64,000 bases of DNA from Nocardioides aquaticus (lineage in GTDB: Bacteria > Actinomycetota > Actinomycetes > Propionibacteriales > Nocardioidaceae): positions 3,410,001 through 3,474,000 of the forward strand of contig NZ_CP075371.1 of NCBI RefSeq assembly GCF_018459925.1, in the 5' to 3' direction. This document shows, piece by piece, positions 1-11,126 of the stretch. Within the stretch, counting starts at the first letter, position 1, and each line of letters starts with the position of its first letter. The notes under the pieces are model-generated. The model saw nothing but the letters and a program-made list of their open reading frames with translations, did no database searches and had not been told where the DNA came from. The translations under genes and the position numbers were made by a program.

Positions 1-93
1 TGGCAGTACTGCTCGGAGTTCTCCGGCGAGGCGTTGTCCTCGTTCATGGAGGAGTACCCCTACTTCGACTCCCCGGAGCCGAACGGCGGCTGA
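1..93 (+). CDS. C-terminal end of an unidentified protein (partial)
   Basis: The window opens inside a reading frame whose last 30 codons end at a TGA at 91-93. The tail is acidic and aromatic-rich (FMEEYPYFD) and I do not recognise the family. The stop lies 6 bp from the stop of manC on the other strand, so the two genes converge with no visible terminator hairpin between them. Codon use is GC3-rich like the neighbours, which supports a real coding end. No function can be assigned from 30 residues. Confidence 0.6.
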   Translation, partial: WQYCSEFSGEALSSFMEEYPYFDSPEPNGG

Positions 94-99
94 GCCGGG

Positions 100-1203
100 T
101 CAGGTCAGGTCGGCGCGACCCTGCGCCACGAGCCGGGCGACCACCTGCTTGACCTCCTGGGCCCGCTCGCGGGTCGTCACCAGCAGCGCGTCGGGCGTGT
201 CGACGACGACGACGTCCTCGAGGCCGACGACCGCGACCACGCGGCCGGCCGCGGGCACGACCAGGCCGGTCGTGCCGAGCGCGGTCACCAGCGCCTGGTC
301 ACCGATCACGCGCGGCCCGTCGGCCGGCTCCGGCAGCAGGGTGGCCAGGGAGTCGAAGTCGCCGACGTCGTCCCAGCCGAAGCTGCCGGGCACCGTGGCC
401 ACCACGCCCTCGTCCGCCGCCGGCTCGGCGACCGCGTGGTCCAGCGCGATCCGCGGCAGCGCCTCCCAGCCCCGGGCGAGGCGGTCCTGCAGGCCGTCGG
501 TGCCCCCGGCGGCCAGCGCCCGCAGGTCGCGGGCGAAGTCGGGGTGCCAGCGGGCGAGCAGGTCCAGCAGGACCGTCGGGCGCACCACGAACATCCCGGC
601 GTTCCACCGGTAGCGGCCGCTGGCGAGGTAGCCGCGGGCGACCTCCTCCGTCGGCTTCTCGACGAAGGCCTCGACCTGGTAGCCGCCCGACCCCGGCAGG
701 GCGGGGCCGACCTGCAGGTAGCCGAACGCCGTGGAGGCGAAGGTCGGCTCGATGCCGATCGTCACCAGCCGGTCCCCGCGCGCGACCTCGGCCGCCTCCG
801 TCACGGCGGCGCGGAAGCCCGGCTCGTCGGTGATGACGTGGTCGGCGGCGAAGGAGCCCATCACGGCGTCGGGGTCGCGCTGCTCGAGCAGCGCCGCGGC
901 CAGGCCGATGGCGGCCATCGAGTCGCGCGGGGACGGCTCGGCCAGGACCGCGGCGGGGTCCAGTCCGTCGAGCTGGCCCACCACGGCGTCGCGGTGGGCG
1001 GCGCCGGTCACCACCAGGAACCGGTCCTCGACCAGCGGTGCCAGCCGGTCGTGGGTGGCCTGGAGGAGCGAGCGGCCGCTGCCGGTCAGGTCGCGCAGGA
1101 ACTTCGGCTCGTGGCGTCGTGACAGCGGCCAGAGCCGGGTGCCGGCGCCGCCGGCGGGGACGACGGCCCACAGGTGGGGCACGGCGGAGGACGGGGAGGA
1201 CAT
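100..1203 (-). CDS. manC: Mannose-1-phosphate guanylyltransferase
   Basis: This enzyme makes GDP-mannose from mannose 1-phosphate and GTP for cell-envelope glycans. The 367-residue product has the nucleotidyltransferase signature AGGAGTRLWPLSR at residues 17-29, the AADHVI motif near 119-124 and VEKP at 181-184. It ends without the C-terminal isomerase domain of bifunctional ManC proteins, so it is a monofunctional GMP type. The ATG at 1203 is supported by a TAGGGT hexamer 6 nt upstream, typical of a leaderless actinobacterial transcript. It is divergent from the TIGR03089 gene, and the two promoters overlap. Confidence 0.93.
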   Translation of the reverse strand: MSSPSSAVPHLWAVVPAGGAGTRLWPLSRRHEPKFLRDLTGSGRSLLQATHDRLAPLVEDRFLVVTGAAHRDAVVGQLDGLDPAAVLAEPSPRDSMAAIGLAAALLEQRDPDAVMGSFAADHVITDEPGFRAAVTEAAEVARGDRLVTIGIEPTFASTAFGYLQVGPALPGSGGYQVEAFVEKPTEEVARGYLASGRYRWNAGMFVVRPTVLLDLLARWHPDFARDLRALAAGGTDGLQDRLARGWEALPRIALDHAVAEPAADEGVVATVPGSFGWDDVGDFDSLATLLPEPADGPRVIGDQALVTALGTTGLVVPAAGRVVAVVGLEDVVVVDTPDALLVTTRERAQEVKQVVARLVAQGRADLT

Positions 1204-1226
1204 GGCCGCACCCTAGGCTGAGGGCG
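1204..1226. promoter_or_regulatory. Overlapping divergent leaderless promoters (manC / TIGR03089 gene)
   Basis: The 23-bp gap between the two start codons contains CCCTAGGCT. On the minus strand this gives TAGGGT (1215-1210), 6 nt before the manC ATG. On the plus strand it gives TAGGCT (1214-1219), 7 nt before the ATG at 1227. Both fit the -10 to start spacing of leaderless mRNAs. The two hexamers share the TA step, so polymerase could not occupy both promoters at once. The hexamers are seen; promoter function is inferred. Confidence 0.6.
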
Positions 1227-1967
1227 ATGTCCACGACCCCGCCGTCCACCTTCGCCGGCGTGCTCGCCCGCGCCCTGGCCCACGACCCCGGCCGGCCGGT
1301 GGTGACGTTCTACGACCACGCCACCGACGAACGGGTCGAGCTGTCGGTGACCACCTACGCCAACTGGGTCGCGAAGGCGGCCTCGCTGTTGTGCGAGGAG
1401 CACGACCTCGAGCGCGGTGACCGGGTGCGGGTGGACCTGCCGGTCCACTGGCTCGGCCCGGTCTTCCTCGGGGCGGCCTGGACGGCGGGGCTCGTGGTCG
1501 TCCTGGACGGCGACGACCCGGCCGACGCGGTCGTCTGCGGCCCGGACGGTCTCTCCCGCTGGGCGCCGCACGCCGACGACGTCCCGGTGCTGGCCTGCTC
1601 GCTGCGCCCGATGGGGGTGCGCTTCGCCGAGCCGCTGCCGCCGGGGGTGCACGACGTCGGCCTCGAGGTCTGGGGACAGCCCGACGCCTTCACCCCGCTG
1701 GACCCGCCCGGTCACCATGACGTCGCGGTCGAGGTCGACGGCGCCGAGCAGACCCAGGGGGACCTGTGGCGGGCGGCCGCCGCCGGGAGTCACCTCACCG
1801 ACGGCGACCGCCTCCTCACGGAGACGAACCCGGCTTCCCCACCAGGTCTGGCCTCCTTCACCGAGCCGCTGGTGCTCGGCGGCTCGGTGGTCCTCGTCGC
1901 GCGGGCCGACGCCGCGCGGATGGACGCGACGTACGCCGCCGAGCGGGCCACGGCCCGCGACCGCTGA
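1227..1967 (+). CDS. TIGR03089 family protein
   Basis: This 246-residue protein resembles the N-terminal part of AMP-binding (acyl-adenylate) enzymes but is far too short to hold the whole fold. That matches the actinobacterial TIGR03089 family, whose function is unknown. The N-terminus has the look of adenylate-forming enzymes: FAGVLARAL, then TYANWVAKAASLL, then a run after LERGDRVRVDLP. The start was chosen at 1227 because a TAGGCT hexamer lies 7 nt upstream. Further upstream the frame stays open but reads implausible Arg-rich sequence over manC. The gene converges on the amidase gene, with 27 bp between the stops. Confidence 0.8.
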   Translation: MSTTPPSTFAGVLARALAHDPGRPVVTFYDHATDERVELSVTTYANWVAKAASLLCEEHDLERGDRVRVDLPVHWLGPVFLGAAWTAGLVVVLDGDDPADAVVCGPDGLSRWAPHADDVPVLACSLRPMGVRFAEPLPPGVHDVGLEVWGQPDAFTPLDPPGHHDVAVEVDGAEQTQGDLWRAAAAGSHLTDGDRLLTETNPASPPGLASFTEPLVLGGSVVLVARADAARMDATYAAERATARDR

Positions 1968-1994
1968 CCGGCCCGCGACCGCTGACCCGCCCGC

Positions 1995-4751
1995 TCAGCC
2001 CAGGCGGTCGGCGGTCCCGGTGGGCCCGGTCAGCAGGACCGCGTCGCCGACGACGCCCCGGCGGCCGACCGGGAGCAGCCACAACCGGCCGTCCGTGTCG
2101 GTGCCGACCAGGTCGGCCGGACCCCGGCCGCGCAGGTCGCTGACGCTCGTCAGCGAGGCGTACGTGCCCGCCTCGACGTCGTCACGCGGGTCGCGCAGAC
2201 CGGCGGCGACGCGCCCGGCGCCGAGGCCGCCGGCCCCCGTACCGGGGTAGAGGGTCAACGTGCCGGCGCGGCGCCCGACCAGGTCGGCGCGACCGTCGCC
2301 CGTCAGGTCCCCGACGGCCTGCAGGCCGCGGACCTTGCCGAACCCGCCGCCCAGGGCGAGCGGCGCGGCGAAGCTGCCGGAGCCGTCGCCGCGGTGCAGG
2401 GACAGCACGCCCGCGGTCCGGGTCATCAGGTCGCCGTCGCCGTCGCCGTCCCAGTCGCCGGCGTTCAGCACGAGCGCCGCCCCCGAGAGGTCGACACCGG
2501 TCTCGACGACCGGGAGCGTCTCGGTGGTGCCCTGGTCGGCCAGCCACAGCAGCCGGTCGCCGCGACGCACGACCACGTCGGGTCGCGCCGACCCCCCGAC
2601 CTGCAGACCGCCGGTGAGGCCCGCGCCGGACCGGATGCCCGACAGGCGGCCGAGGCCCTCGCCCAGGGTGCCGTCGCCGAGACCGGGCAGGACCACGGTG
2701 GCCCCGTCGGCCGCACGACGCAGGAGGAGGTCCGCCCGGCCGTCGCGGGTCAGGTCGCCGGCCGGCACGATCACGTCGTCCGTCGACCAGGTGCCGGGCA
2801 CGAGGCGCGGCGCGGCGTAGCGCTGACCGGCGGCGCCGGGGCGGAGGAAGAGGGTGCCGTCCGCCTTCTGCGCCAGCAGGTCGGGATCCCCGTCCCCGGT
2901 GAGGTCGCCGGCGGCGAGGAGCCGCGCGTAGCGCGCCCACCCGCGGCCGACCACCTCCCGGACGACGCCACCGGCCCCGTCGCCGGCGAAGGCGACCAGG
3001 CGGTTCGTGCCCTTCTGCCGGGCGACGAGGTCGCCGGTCCCGTCGGCGTCGGCGTCGCCGATGGCGACCACGAGGTCGTGGGCTGCGTCCGGACCACCGG
3101 CGAGGGCCACCGGGGGCGCGAAGACGCCCCGGCCGGCGCCGACGGCGACCGCCGTGGCCCCGTCCGCGCGGCGGGCGAGCAGGTCGGTGCGGCCGTCACC
3201 GCTCAGGTCGCGGCTCAACGACACCTCGGGCCAGTCCGCCCAGTCGCCCGCGACCTCCACGGCCGGTCCGAAGCCGGTCAGGCCGCCCGTGGGCACGACC
3301 ACGGCCTGCTCGTCCGAGGCGCGGCGCAGCACGAGGTCGGGGTAGGCGTCGCCGGTCAGGTCCGAGTCGAGCGGCGCAGCAGTCGGCTGCGGCTCGGGCT
3401 CCGGCTCGGGCTCCGGCTCCGGCTCCGGCTCCGGGCGGGCCTCCTGCAGCGCGTTCGCCGCCTTGCGGATCGCGCCCAGCTGCTCGTAGAGGTAGCGGCC
3501 CGGGCAGGCGGTCGAGCCCGCGTCACGGTGGCCGTTGATCGCGGGGAACGTCCGGGAGCCGACCTGCTGGCGCTGGGAGCCGGCGTCGACACCGTGGATG
3601 CCCAGCTTCCAGGCGAACAGCGCGGAGTAGGCGTCCACCATCACCTGGGGCGGGCGGACGACGTCGAAGTTGCCGATGGCCGACATCGCGAAGGAGTAGG
3701 AGTTGTAGTTCAGCGTGTGGGCGCCGACCACGGCGCGGGTGACGCCGCCGTACCGGCCCTCCCAGATCCGACCGAACCGGTCGACCAGGAAGTTGTAGCC
3801 GACGTCGCTCCAGCCGCGGCTCTGCGTGTGGTAGGCGTAGATCGAGCGCAGGATGCCCGGCACGTCCTCGCGGTCGTAGACGTTGGCGTTGACCGTGTGG
3901 TGGACGAACCCGGCCTTGACGGTGCCGTACGACGGGGACCCGCTGCGCAGCCGCTCGTCGGCGCCCCACTGGGCGCGGGAGTAGATCATCGGGCGGGGAG
4001 CGGAGCCGGTGGCGGCCAGCTCCAGCGCCTCGTCGGTGGCGCGGGCGCTGGTGTCGTCCTGGCCGGCGGTGTCGATGGCGGGCAGCTGACGATCGGTCGC
4101 GGCGGCCTCCCCCGGCTCGACGACGACCGCGCGCAGGTCGGCCGGGGCGCTCCCGGCGGAGCTGACCCGGACCTGGACCTCGTCGACGTCGCCGACGACG
4201 ACCGCGTCGGTGCCGGGACGGGTGCGGAGGTCCTCGGGCGTGCCGGCGTCGGGACCGTGGTCCTCCTCGACCTCGGCCTCGGTCCACTCCGACCAGGCAC
4301 CGTCGACCTGGCGGTAGCGCACGCCGACCGCGTCGTGCGCGAGCTCCGCGCCCGGGGCCCAGGTGACCCCCACAGTGGCGAAGTCCTCGACGGGCAGCGG
4401 CACGCTGCGCACCTGCGACGCGCCGTCGGCCACCCGGGTCCGCGCGTCCAGCCCGCCCGGTGCCACGCGGGCGCCGGCCGGGGCGGTGAGCTGGTGGTCC
4501 TCGACCTCGGCGTCGACCGGCGCGGTCGGGACGGTGGCGGCCTCGGCCACCGTGCCCGGGGCGGGCGCCCGGCCGGTGCCGGGCAGGGCGACGCCCGAGG
4601 AGGCGACCGACGAGGCCGGCGACTCCCGCACGACGTCGAGCGACAGCACGCTCGCCGCGGGCGTCAGGACCGCCAGCACGACGCCGAGCGCCAGCAGCTG
4701 CTGGCACGCGGAGACGAAACCGGCCCGGGAGCGGGCAGGGGGAAGAGACAT
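1995..4751 (-). CDS. Secreted N-acetylmuramoyl-L-alanine amidase (PGRP fold) with FG-GAP repeats
   Basis: The 918-residue exported protein probably cleaves the lactyl-peptide bond in peptidoglycan. An N-terminal signal segment spans about residues 10-40. Residues 60-250 form a low-complexity and beta-rich region. The amidase_2/PGRP domain covers about 256-430, with zinc-site candidates at the HH pair 284-285, H408 (NGHRD) and C416 (ACPGRY), and Y319. A (Glu-Pro)n hinge follows at about 438-455. The rest, about 465-900, is a series of FG-GAP/VCBS-like repeats of the type DLTGDGxxDLLxR, expected to fold as a beta-propeller and bind wall or matrix ligands. The ATG at 4751 has a weak AAAGG Shine-Dalgarno. 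Its DNA neighbours are wall-polymer genes. The same architecture occurs in actinobacterial wall hydrolases, but the substrate of the propeller is unknown. Confidence 0.9.
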   Translation of the reverse strand: MSLPPARSRAGFVSACQQLLALGVVLAVLTPAASVLSLDVVRESPASSVASSGVALPGTGRAPAPGTVAEAATVPTAPVDAEVEDHQLTAPAGARVAPGGLDARTRVADGASQVRSVPLPVEDFATVGVTWAPGAELAHDAVGVRYRQVDGAWSEWTEAEVEEDHGPDAGTPEDLRTRPGTDAVVVGDVDEVQVRVSSAGSAPADLRAVVVEPGEAAATDRQLPAIDTAGQDDTSARATDEALELAATGSAPRPMIYSRAQWGADERLRSGSPSYGTVKAGFVHHTVNANVYDREDVPGILRSIYAYHTQSRGWSDVGYNFLVDRFGRIWEGRYGGVTRAVVGAHTLNYNSYSFAMSAIGNFDVVRPPQVMVDAYSALFAWKLGIHGVDAGSQRQQVGSRTFPAINGHRDAGSTACPGRYLYEQLGAIRKAANALQEARPEPEPEPEPEPEPEPQPTAAPLDSDLTGDAYPDLVLRRASDEQAVVVPTGGLTGFGPAVEVAGDWADWPEVSLSRDLSGDGRTDLLARRADGATAVAVGAGRGVFAPPVALAGGPDAAHDLVVAIGDADADGTGDLVARQKGTNRLVAFAGDGAGGVVREVVGRGWARYARLLAAGDLTGDGDPDLLAQKADGTLFLRPGAAGQRYAAPRLVPGTWSTDDVIVPAGDLTRDGRADLLLRRAADGATVVLPGLGDGTLGEGLGRLSGIRSGAGLTGGLQVGGSARPDVVVRRGDRLLWLADQGTTETLPVVETGVDLSGAALVLNAGDWDGDGDGDLMTRTAGVLSLHRGDGSGSFAAPLALGGGFGKVRGLQAVGDLTGDGRADLVGRRAGTLTLYPGTGAGGLGAGRVAAGLRDPRDDVEAGTYASLTSVSDLRGRGPADLVGTDTDGRLWLLPVGRRGVVGDAVLLTGPTGTADRLG

Positions 4752-4860
4752 CGGCAGCCTTTGTGCGGGGGGAAGGAGTCACACGAGGCTGCAACTTTCA
4801 CACGCGCCACAGGGTGGCGGAAGGGGAACTGAGTAACTACAAGCGTGTAATTTCCAGTCG
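4752..4860 (-). promoter_or_regulatory. Amidase upstream region with candidate operators
   Basis: This AT-richer stretch precedes the amidase. It holds two direct copies of CGTGTGA on the minus strand (4804-4798 and 4785-4779), whose starts are 19 bp apart. Further upstream is a TACA-N4-TGTA inverted repeat (4838-4849), embedded in GTAGTTACT-like promoter sequence. The spacing suggests a regulator binding about two helical turns apart. The repeats are seen; the regulatory role is inferred. Confidence 0.35.
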
Positions 4861-4900
4861 ACACGCCGCACGAGCGGCGATTTGTTGGATGGCGACCGGC

Positions 4901-4942
4901 GGTCGGCGGTCGGCGGTCGGCGGTCGGCGGTCGGCGGTCGGC
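4901..4942. repeat. 7-bp tandem repeat (GGTCGGC x 6)
   Basis: Six perfect head-to-tail copies of GGTCGGC lie between the amidase promoter and the ABC transporter operon, followed by a degenerate copy (GGATCGC). There is no supported coding here. Short perfect arrays like this tend to vary in copy number between strains. Confidence 0.85.
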
Positions 4943-5116
4943 GGATCGCACCACCGCGCCGCCCCGCGCGCCGGCGGTGGGCGGATCGGGGGTAGTCCAC
5001 GCTGCGCTGCTCCCTGCCGCGTCGGACCCGGGCCTGCCGCGTGCTCGCGGGCGCCACCGCCCGTGGCGCGCGGGCTGCCGGATCGACGCCAACGGTCGGA
5101 CTTGTCGGGCGAGTTT

Positions 5117-5152
5117 CGAGCTTGTCGGCCTTTGCAAAGGCCGACAAGCTCG
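5117..5152. repeat. Perfect 36-bp palindrome
   Basis: Two 18-bp arms meet with no spacer at TTTG|CAAA. The outer part reads CGAGCTTGTCGGCC. It lies downstream of the wzt stop and upstream of the amidase promoter. It may be part of the transcription end of the galactan operon or a site for a dimeric protein. A loop-less palindrome of this length is unusual for a simple terminator. Confidence 0.75.
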
Positions 5153-5178
5153 GAAGTCCCCGGCCGACCGGGGACTTC
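5153..5178 (-). terminator. GC-rich hairpin downstream of wzt
   Basis: GAAGTCCCCGG and CCGGGGACTTC form an 11-bp stem around a CCGA loop, starting 19 bp after the wzt stop. It has no T-run, as is common in actinobacteria. It directly abuts the 36-bp palindrome, so the galactan operon ends with two consecutive hairpins. Confidence 0.55.
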
Positions 5179-5196
5179 TGGGGCCGCCGGGCCGAG

Positions 5197-5964
5197 CTAG
5201 ATGTCGGCGCCGATCTCGTCGTCGAGGTCCGGCTGGCCGGGCTCGTCGTACTGCAGGTAGCGGATGCCGGCGTCGACCTCGCCGTCGTAGCCGACCCTGC
5301 CCTTCTCCAGCACGATCACCCGGTCGCACATCCGGCGCACCGACCCTGCCGAGTGGCTGACGTAGAACACCGTCCGGCCGCTGTGGCGGATCTCCTGCAT
5401 GCGCTCCAGGCACTTCTTCTTGAACGGCCGGTCGCCCACCGCCAGCACCTCGTCGGCCAGGAAGACGTCGGAGTCGACGTGGATCGCCACCGCGAAGCCG
5501 AGCCGGGCGAACATGCCGGAGGAGTAGGTGCCGACCGGGGTGTCGAGGAAGCGGCCGACCTCGGCGAACTCGACGATGTCGTCGAACTTCGACTGGGTCT
5601 CCTTCTCGGACATCCCCAGGATGGCGGCGTTGAGGAAGATGTTCTCGCGTCCGGTGAGCTGCGGGTGGAAGCCGGCGCCCGTGGCGATCAGGCCCGAGAC
5701 CCTCCCCCGGGTCAGCACGCTGCCGGAGTCGGGGCGCATCACGCCGATGATCAGCTTGAGCAGGGTGCTCTTGCCGGAGCCGTTGAGGCCCATCAGCCCG
5801 ATCGACTCGCCCTGGTTCACGGTGAAGGACACGTCGTCGACGGCCTGGAACGTGTCGCTGATCGCGCGGCCCCTGGACAGGGCCACCGTGATCTCCTTCA
5901 GGGTGCGGTGGTAGCGCAACGTGAAGTCCTTGGTCGCGTGGTCCACGACGATGCTCTCGCTCAC
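5197..5964 (-). CDS. wzt: Polysaccharide export ABC transporter, ATP-binding subunit (Wzt-like)
   Basis: This 255-residue ATPase powers export of a lipid-linked polysaccharide together with the permease encoded just upstream. Walker A is GLNGSGKST (residues 59-67). The signature region reads YSSGMFARLGFA and Walker B is VFLADEVLAVGD. It has no C-terminal carbohydrate-binding domain, like the short Wzt of the mycobacterial galactan exporter and unlike long O-antigen Wzt proteins. Its ATG overlaps the wzm stop by 4 nt (ATGA), so the pair is probably translated in a coupled way. It is the last gene of a six-gene operon that starts near 12027. Confidence 0.92.
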   Translation of the reverse strand: MSESIVVDHATKDFTLRYHRTLKEITVALSRGRAISDTFQAVDDVSFTVNQGESIGLMGLNGSGKSTLLKLIIGVMRPDSGSVLTRGRVSGLIATGAGFHPQLTGRENIFLNAAILGMSEKETQSKFDDIVEFAEVGRFLDTPVGTYSSGMFARLGFAVAIHVDSDVFLADEVLAVGDRPFKKKCLERMQEIRHSGRTVFYVSHSAGSVRRMCDRVIVLEKGRVGYDGEVDAGIRYLQYDEPGQPDLDDEIGADI

Positions 5965-6870
5965 AGGCGTTCAGGGATCCTCTGCTCGAGACGGGAGAAG
6001 ACGCGCTGCGCGATCACCAGCAGCACCAGGCTGCCGAGCAGGGACCACAGGCCCAGCTCGAACAGGTTCGGCGGCAGCTCGGTGCGGGCGAACTCCTCGG
6101 GGTCGGTGGTGGTCCCGATCCAGAACCCGCGCTGCACCAGCAGCACCGCGTTGGCCATCGGGTTCCACAGGTAGAACTCGGCGGCGGCGCCGAAGCGCTC
6201 CGGGACCAGGGTGTAGGGGTAGATCATCGGCACGCCGAAGCGGGTGAAGTTGGTCAGGATGTTGACGGCGCTGGAGAAGTCACGGAAGAACACGTTCGCC
6301 GTGCTGAACAGCAGCGCCAGGGCCGTCCCGAGCACCATCACGATGCCCAGGGACAGGAAGAGGGCGCCGATCCCCGCCGGGTCCGGGGTCCAGCCGTAGA
6401 GCAGGCTGACCACCACCAGGATCACCAGCTGCGGCACCACGTGGAAGAGCGAGACCAGCATCGAGGCGACCGGGAACATCTCCCGCGGCACCGCCATCTT
6501 CTGGACCAACGACTTGTTGCGCACGATCGAGCGGGTGCCGGCGTTGAAGGTCTCCACGAAGAAGTGCACGACGATCAGCCCGCAGAACACGTGCACCGCG
6601 AAGTTCTCGGTGCGCCCGCGCCCGATGACGATCTGCATGATGAAGAAGTAGATGCAGAACTGCGTCAGCGGGTTGATGTAGCTCCAGATCAGGCCCAGGA
6701 ACGAGCCCTGGTAGCGGGCGCTGATCTCCCGCTTGACCAGGAGCTTGAGCAGGTAGCGGCGCCGGAACACCTCGAGCAGGCCGCCGGTGTCGGACGGCGG
6801 GCGCAGGGGTGCCTCGACGACCCGCGCGCCGCCGGGCTCGTCCTCGGACGCCGCGTGCGGCGTCACGACG

Positions 6871-6878
<8 letters not shown>
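5961..6878 (-). CDS. wzm: Polysaccharide export ABC transporter, permease subunit (Wzm-like)
   Basis: The 305-residue ABC-2 type membrane protein has six predicted membrane spans after a 45-residue cytoplasmic N-terminus. Conserved features of polysaccharide exporters are seen, such as the SARYQGSFLGLIWSYINPL region before the first span. It should form the channel that flips a prenyl-linked galactan to the outside. The ATG at 6878 overlaps the end of the GlfT2-like gene by 8 nt, and its stop overlaps wzt. The location between galactofuranosyltransferases and wzt matches the Wzm-Wzt pair of mycobacterial galactan synthesis. Confidence 0.91.
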
Positions 6879-10187
<3,309 letters not shown>

Positions 10188-11126
10188 TCACTCTACGGTC
10201 GTCGGCGGCTGCTGGCGCATCCGGCGCGCGTCGCGCAGGCCACGGATGACGTTGCGTGCCTCCGCGCGCCCGCCCCGCAGCGGGCTCAGGGCCACCACGC
10301 CGGCCGCCACGACCCAGGGCTTGGCCCGCACCGCGGCGTTCTCGCCGTAGCGCAGGTGGACCGCGAAGAGGTTGCGGTACATGTAGTAGCCCTTCCACCC
10401 CGCCAGGTCGTGCTGCTGGTCGAAGTCGAGCTGCCGCACCAGGACCGCGTCGCGCAGCGCCCAGATCCGGAACCCGGCGCGCCGGGCCCGGACGGCGAAG
10501 TCGACGTCGTCGTAGAAGATGAAGTAGGAGGCGTCGGGTAGCCCGATCCGCTCCACCACGCGCCGGCGCACCAGGAACCCCTCGAAGGCGACGTTCTCCA
10601 GCTCGACCCGCTCCGGCATCGAGGCGCGGGTGCCGTACGTCGTCTCGACCATCGCCGTCTTCGGCTTCAGCGCCCGGGGGTCGCGCAGGTCGAAGCGCAG
10701 CGCCGCCTTCTCGCACAGCGCCCCGTGCCGGTCCTCGCGCACCGCCATCAGGCAGTCCTCGTCGGCCTCCATCAGCACCCGCAGGCAGGACGGGGCCGGC
10801 ACGACGTCGTCGTCCATCAGCCAGAACCGGTCGAAGCCCCGCTCGTACGCCGCCCGCACCCCGGCCCGGAAGCCGCCGGCCCCACCGACGTTGGTGGGGC
10901 TGGTGAGCACCTCCAGCGGCAGGTCCCCGGCCGCGACGGCGGCGCGGAGCACCTCGGCGGTGCGGTCGGTGCTGGCGTTGTCGACCACGACCACGCCGTC
11001 AGGCGCCCGCTCCTGCGTGCGGAGGCCGGCCAGCATGCCCTCGAGCAGGTCGGCCCGGTTGTAGGTCACCACGACGACCGCGACGGTCTCGGGCGCCGCG
11101 ACGCCGTCCACGCGCTGCTCAGCCAC
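10188..11126 (-). CDS. Family 2 glycosyltransferase, GlfT1-like
   Basis: The 312-residue GT-A protein has the nucleotide-sugar start VAVVVVTYNRADLLEGML, the metal site LMDDDVVPAP and the late motif YFIFYDDVDFAVRARRAGF. These features match initiating galactofuranosyltransferases such as mycobacterial GlfT1, which adds the first Galf units to the rhamnosyl linker. It sits next to glf and the GlfT2-like gene. Its GTG start at 11126 lies inside the end of the preceding GT2 gene (8-nt overlap). It could instead add another sugar of the linkage unit. Confidence 0.82.
   Translation of the reverse strand: MAEQRVDGVAAPETVAVVVVTYNRADLLEGMLAGLRTQERAPDGVVVVDNASTDRTAEVLRAAVAAGDLPLEVLTSPTNVGGAGGFRAGVRAAYERGFDRFWLMDDDVVPAPSCLRVLMEADEDCLMAVREDRHGALCEKAALRFDLRDPRALKPKTAMVETTYGTRASMPERVELENVAFEGFLVRRRVVERIGLPDASYFIFYDDVDFAVRARRAGFRIWALRDAVLVRQLDFDQQHDLAGWKGYYMYRNLFAVHLRYGENAAVRAKPWVVAAGVVALSPLRGGRAEARNVIRGLRDARRMRQQPPTTVE

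Noticed and set aside
2394..4832. Long open frame antisense to the amidase
   Set aside because: The sense strand encodes a clear PGRP domain with zinc ligands; the antisense product is low-complexity Val/Gly/Arg sequence.
4901..4942. CRISPR-like array
   Set aside because: Units are 7 bp, contiguous and without spacers, so this is a simple tandem repeat.
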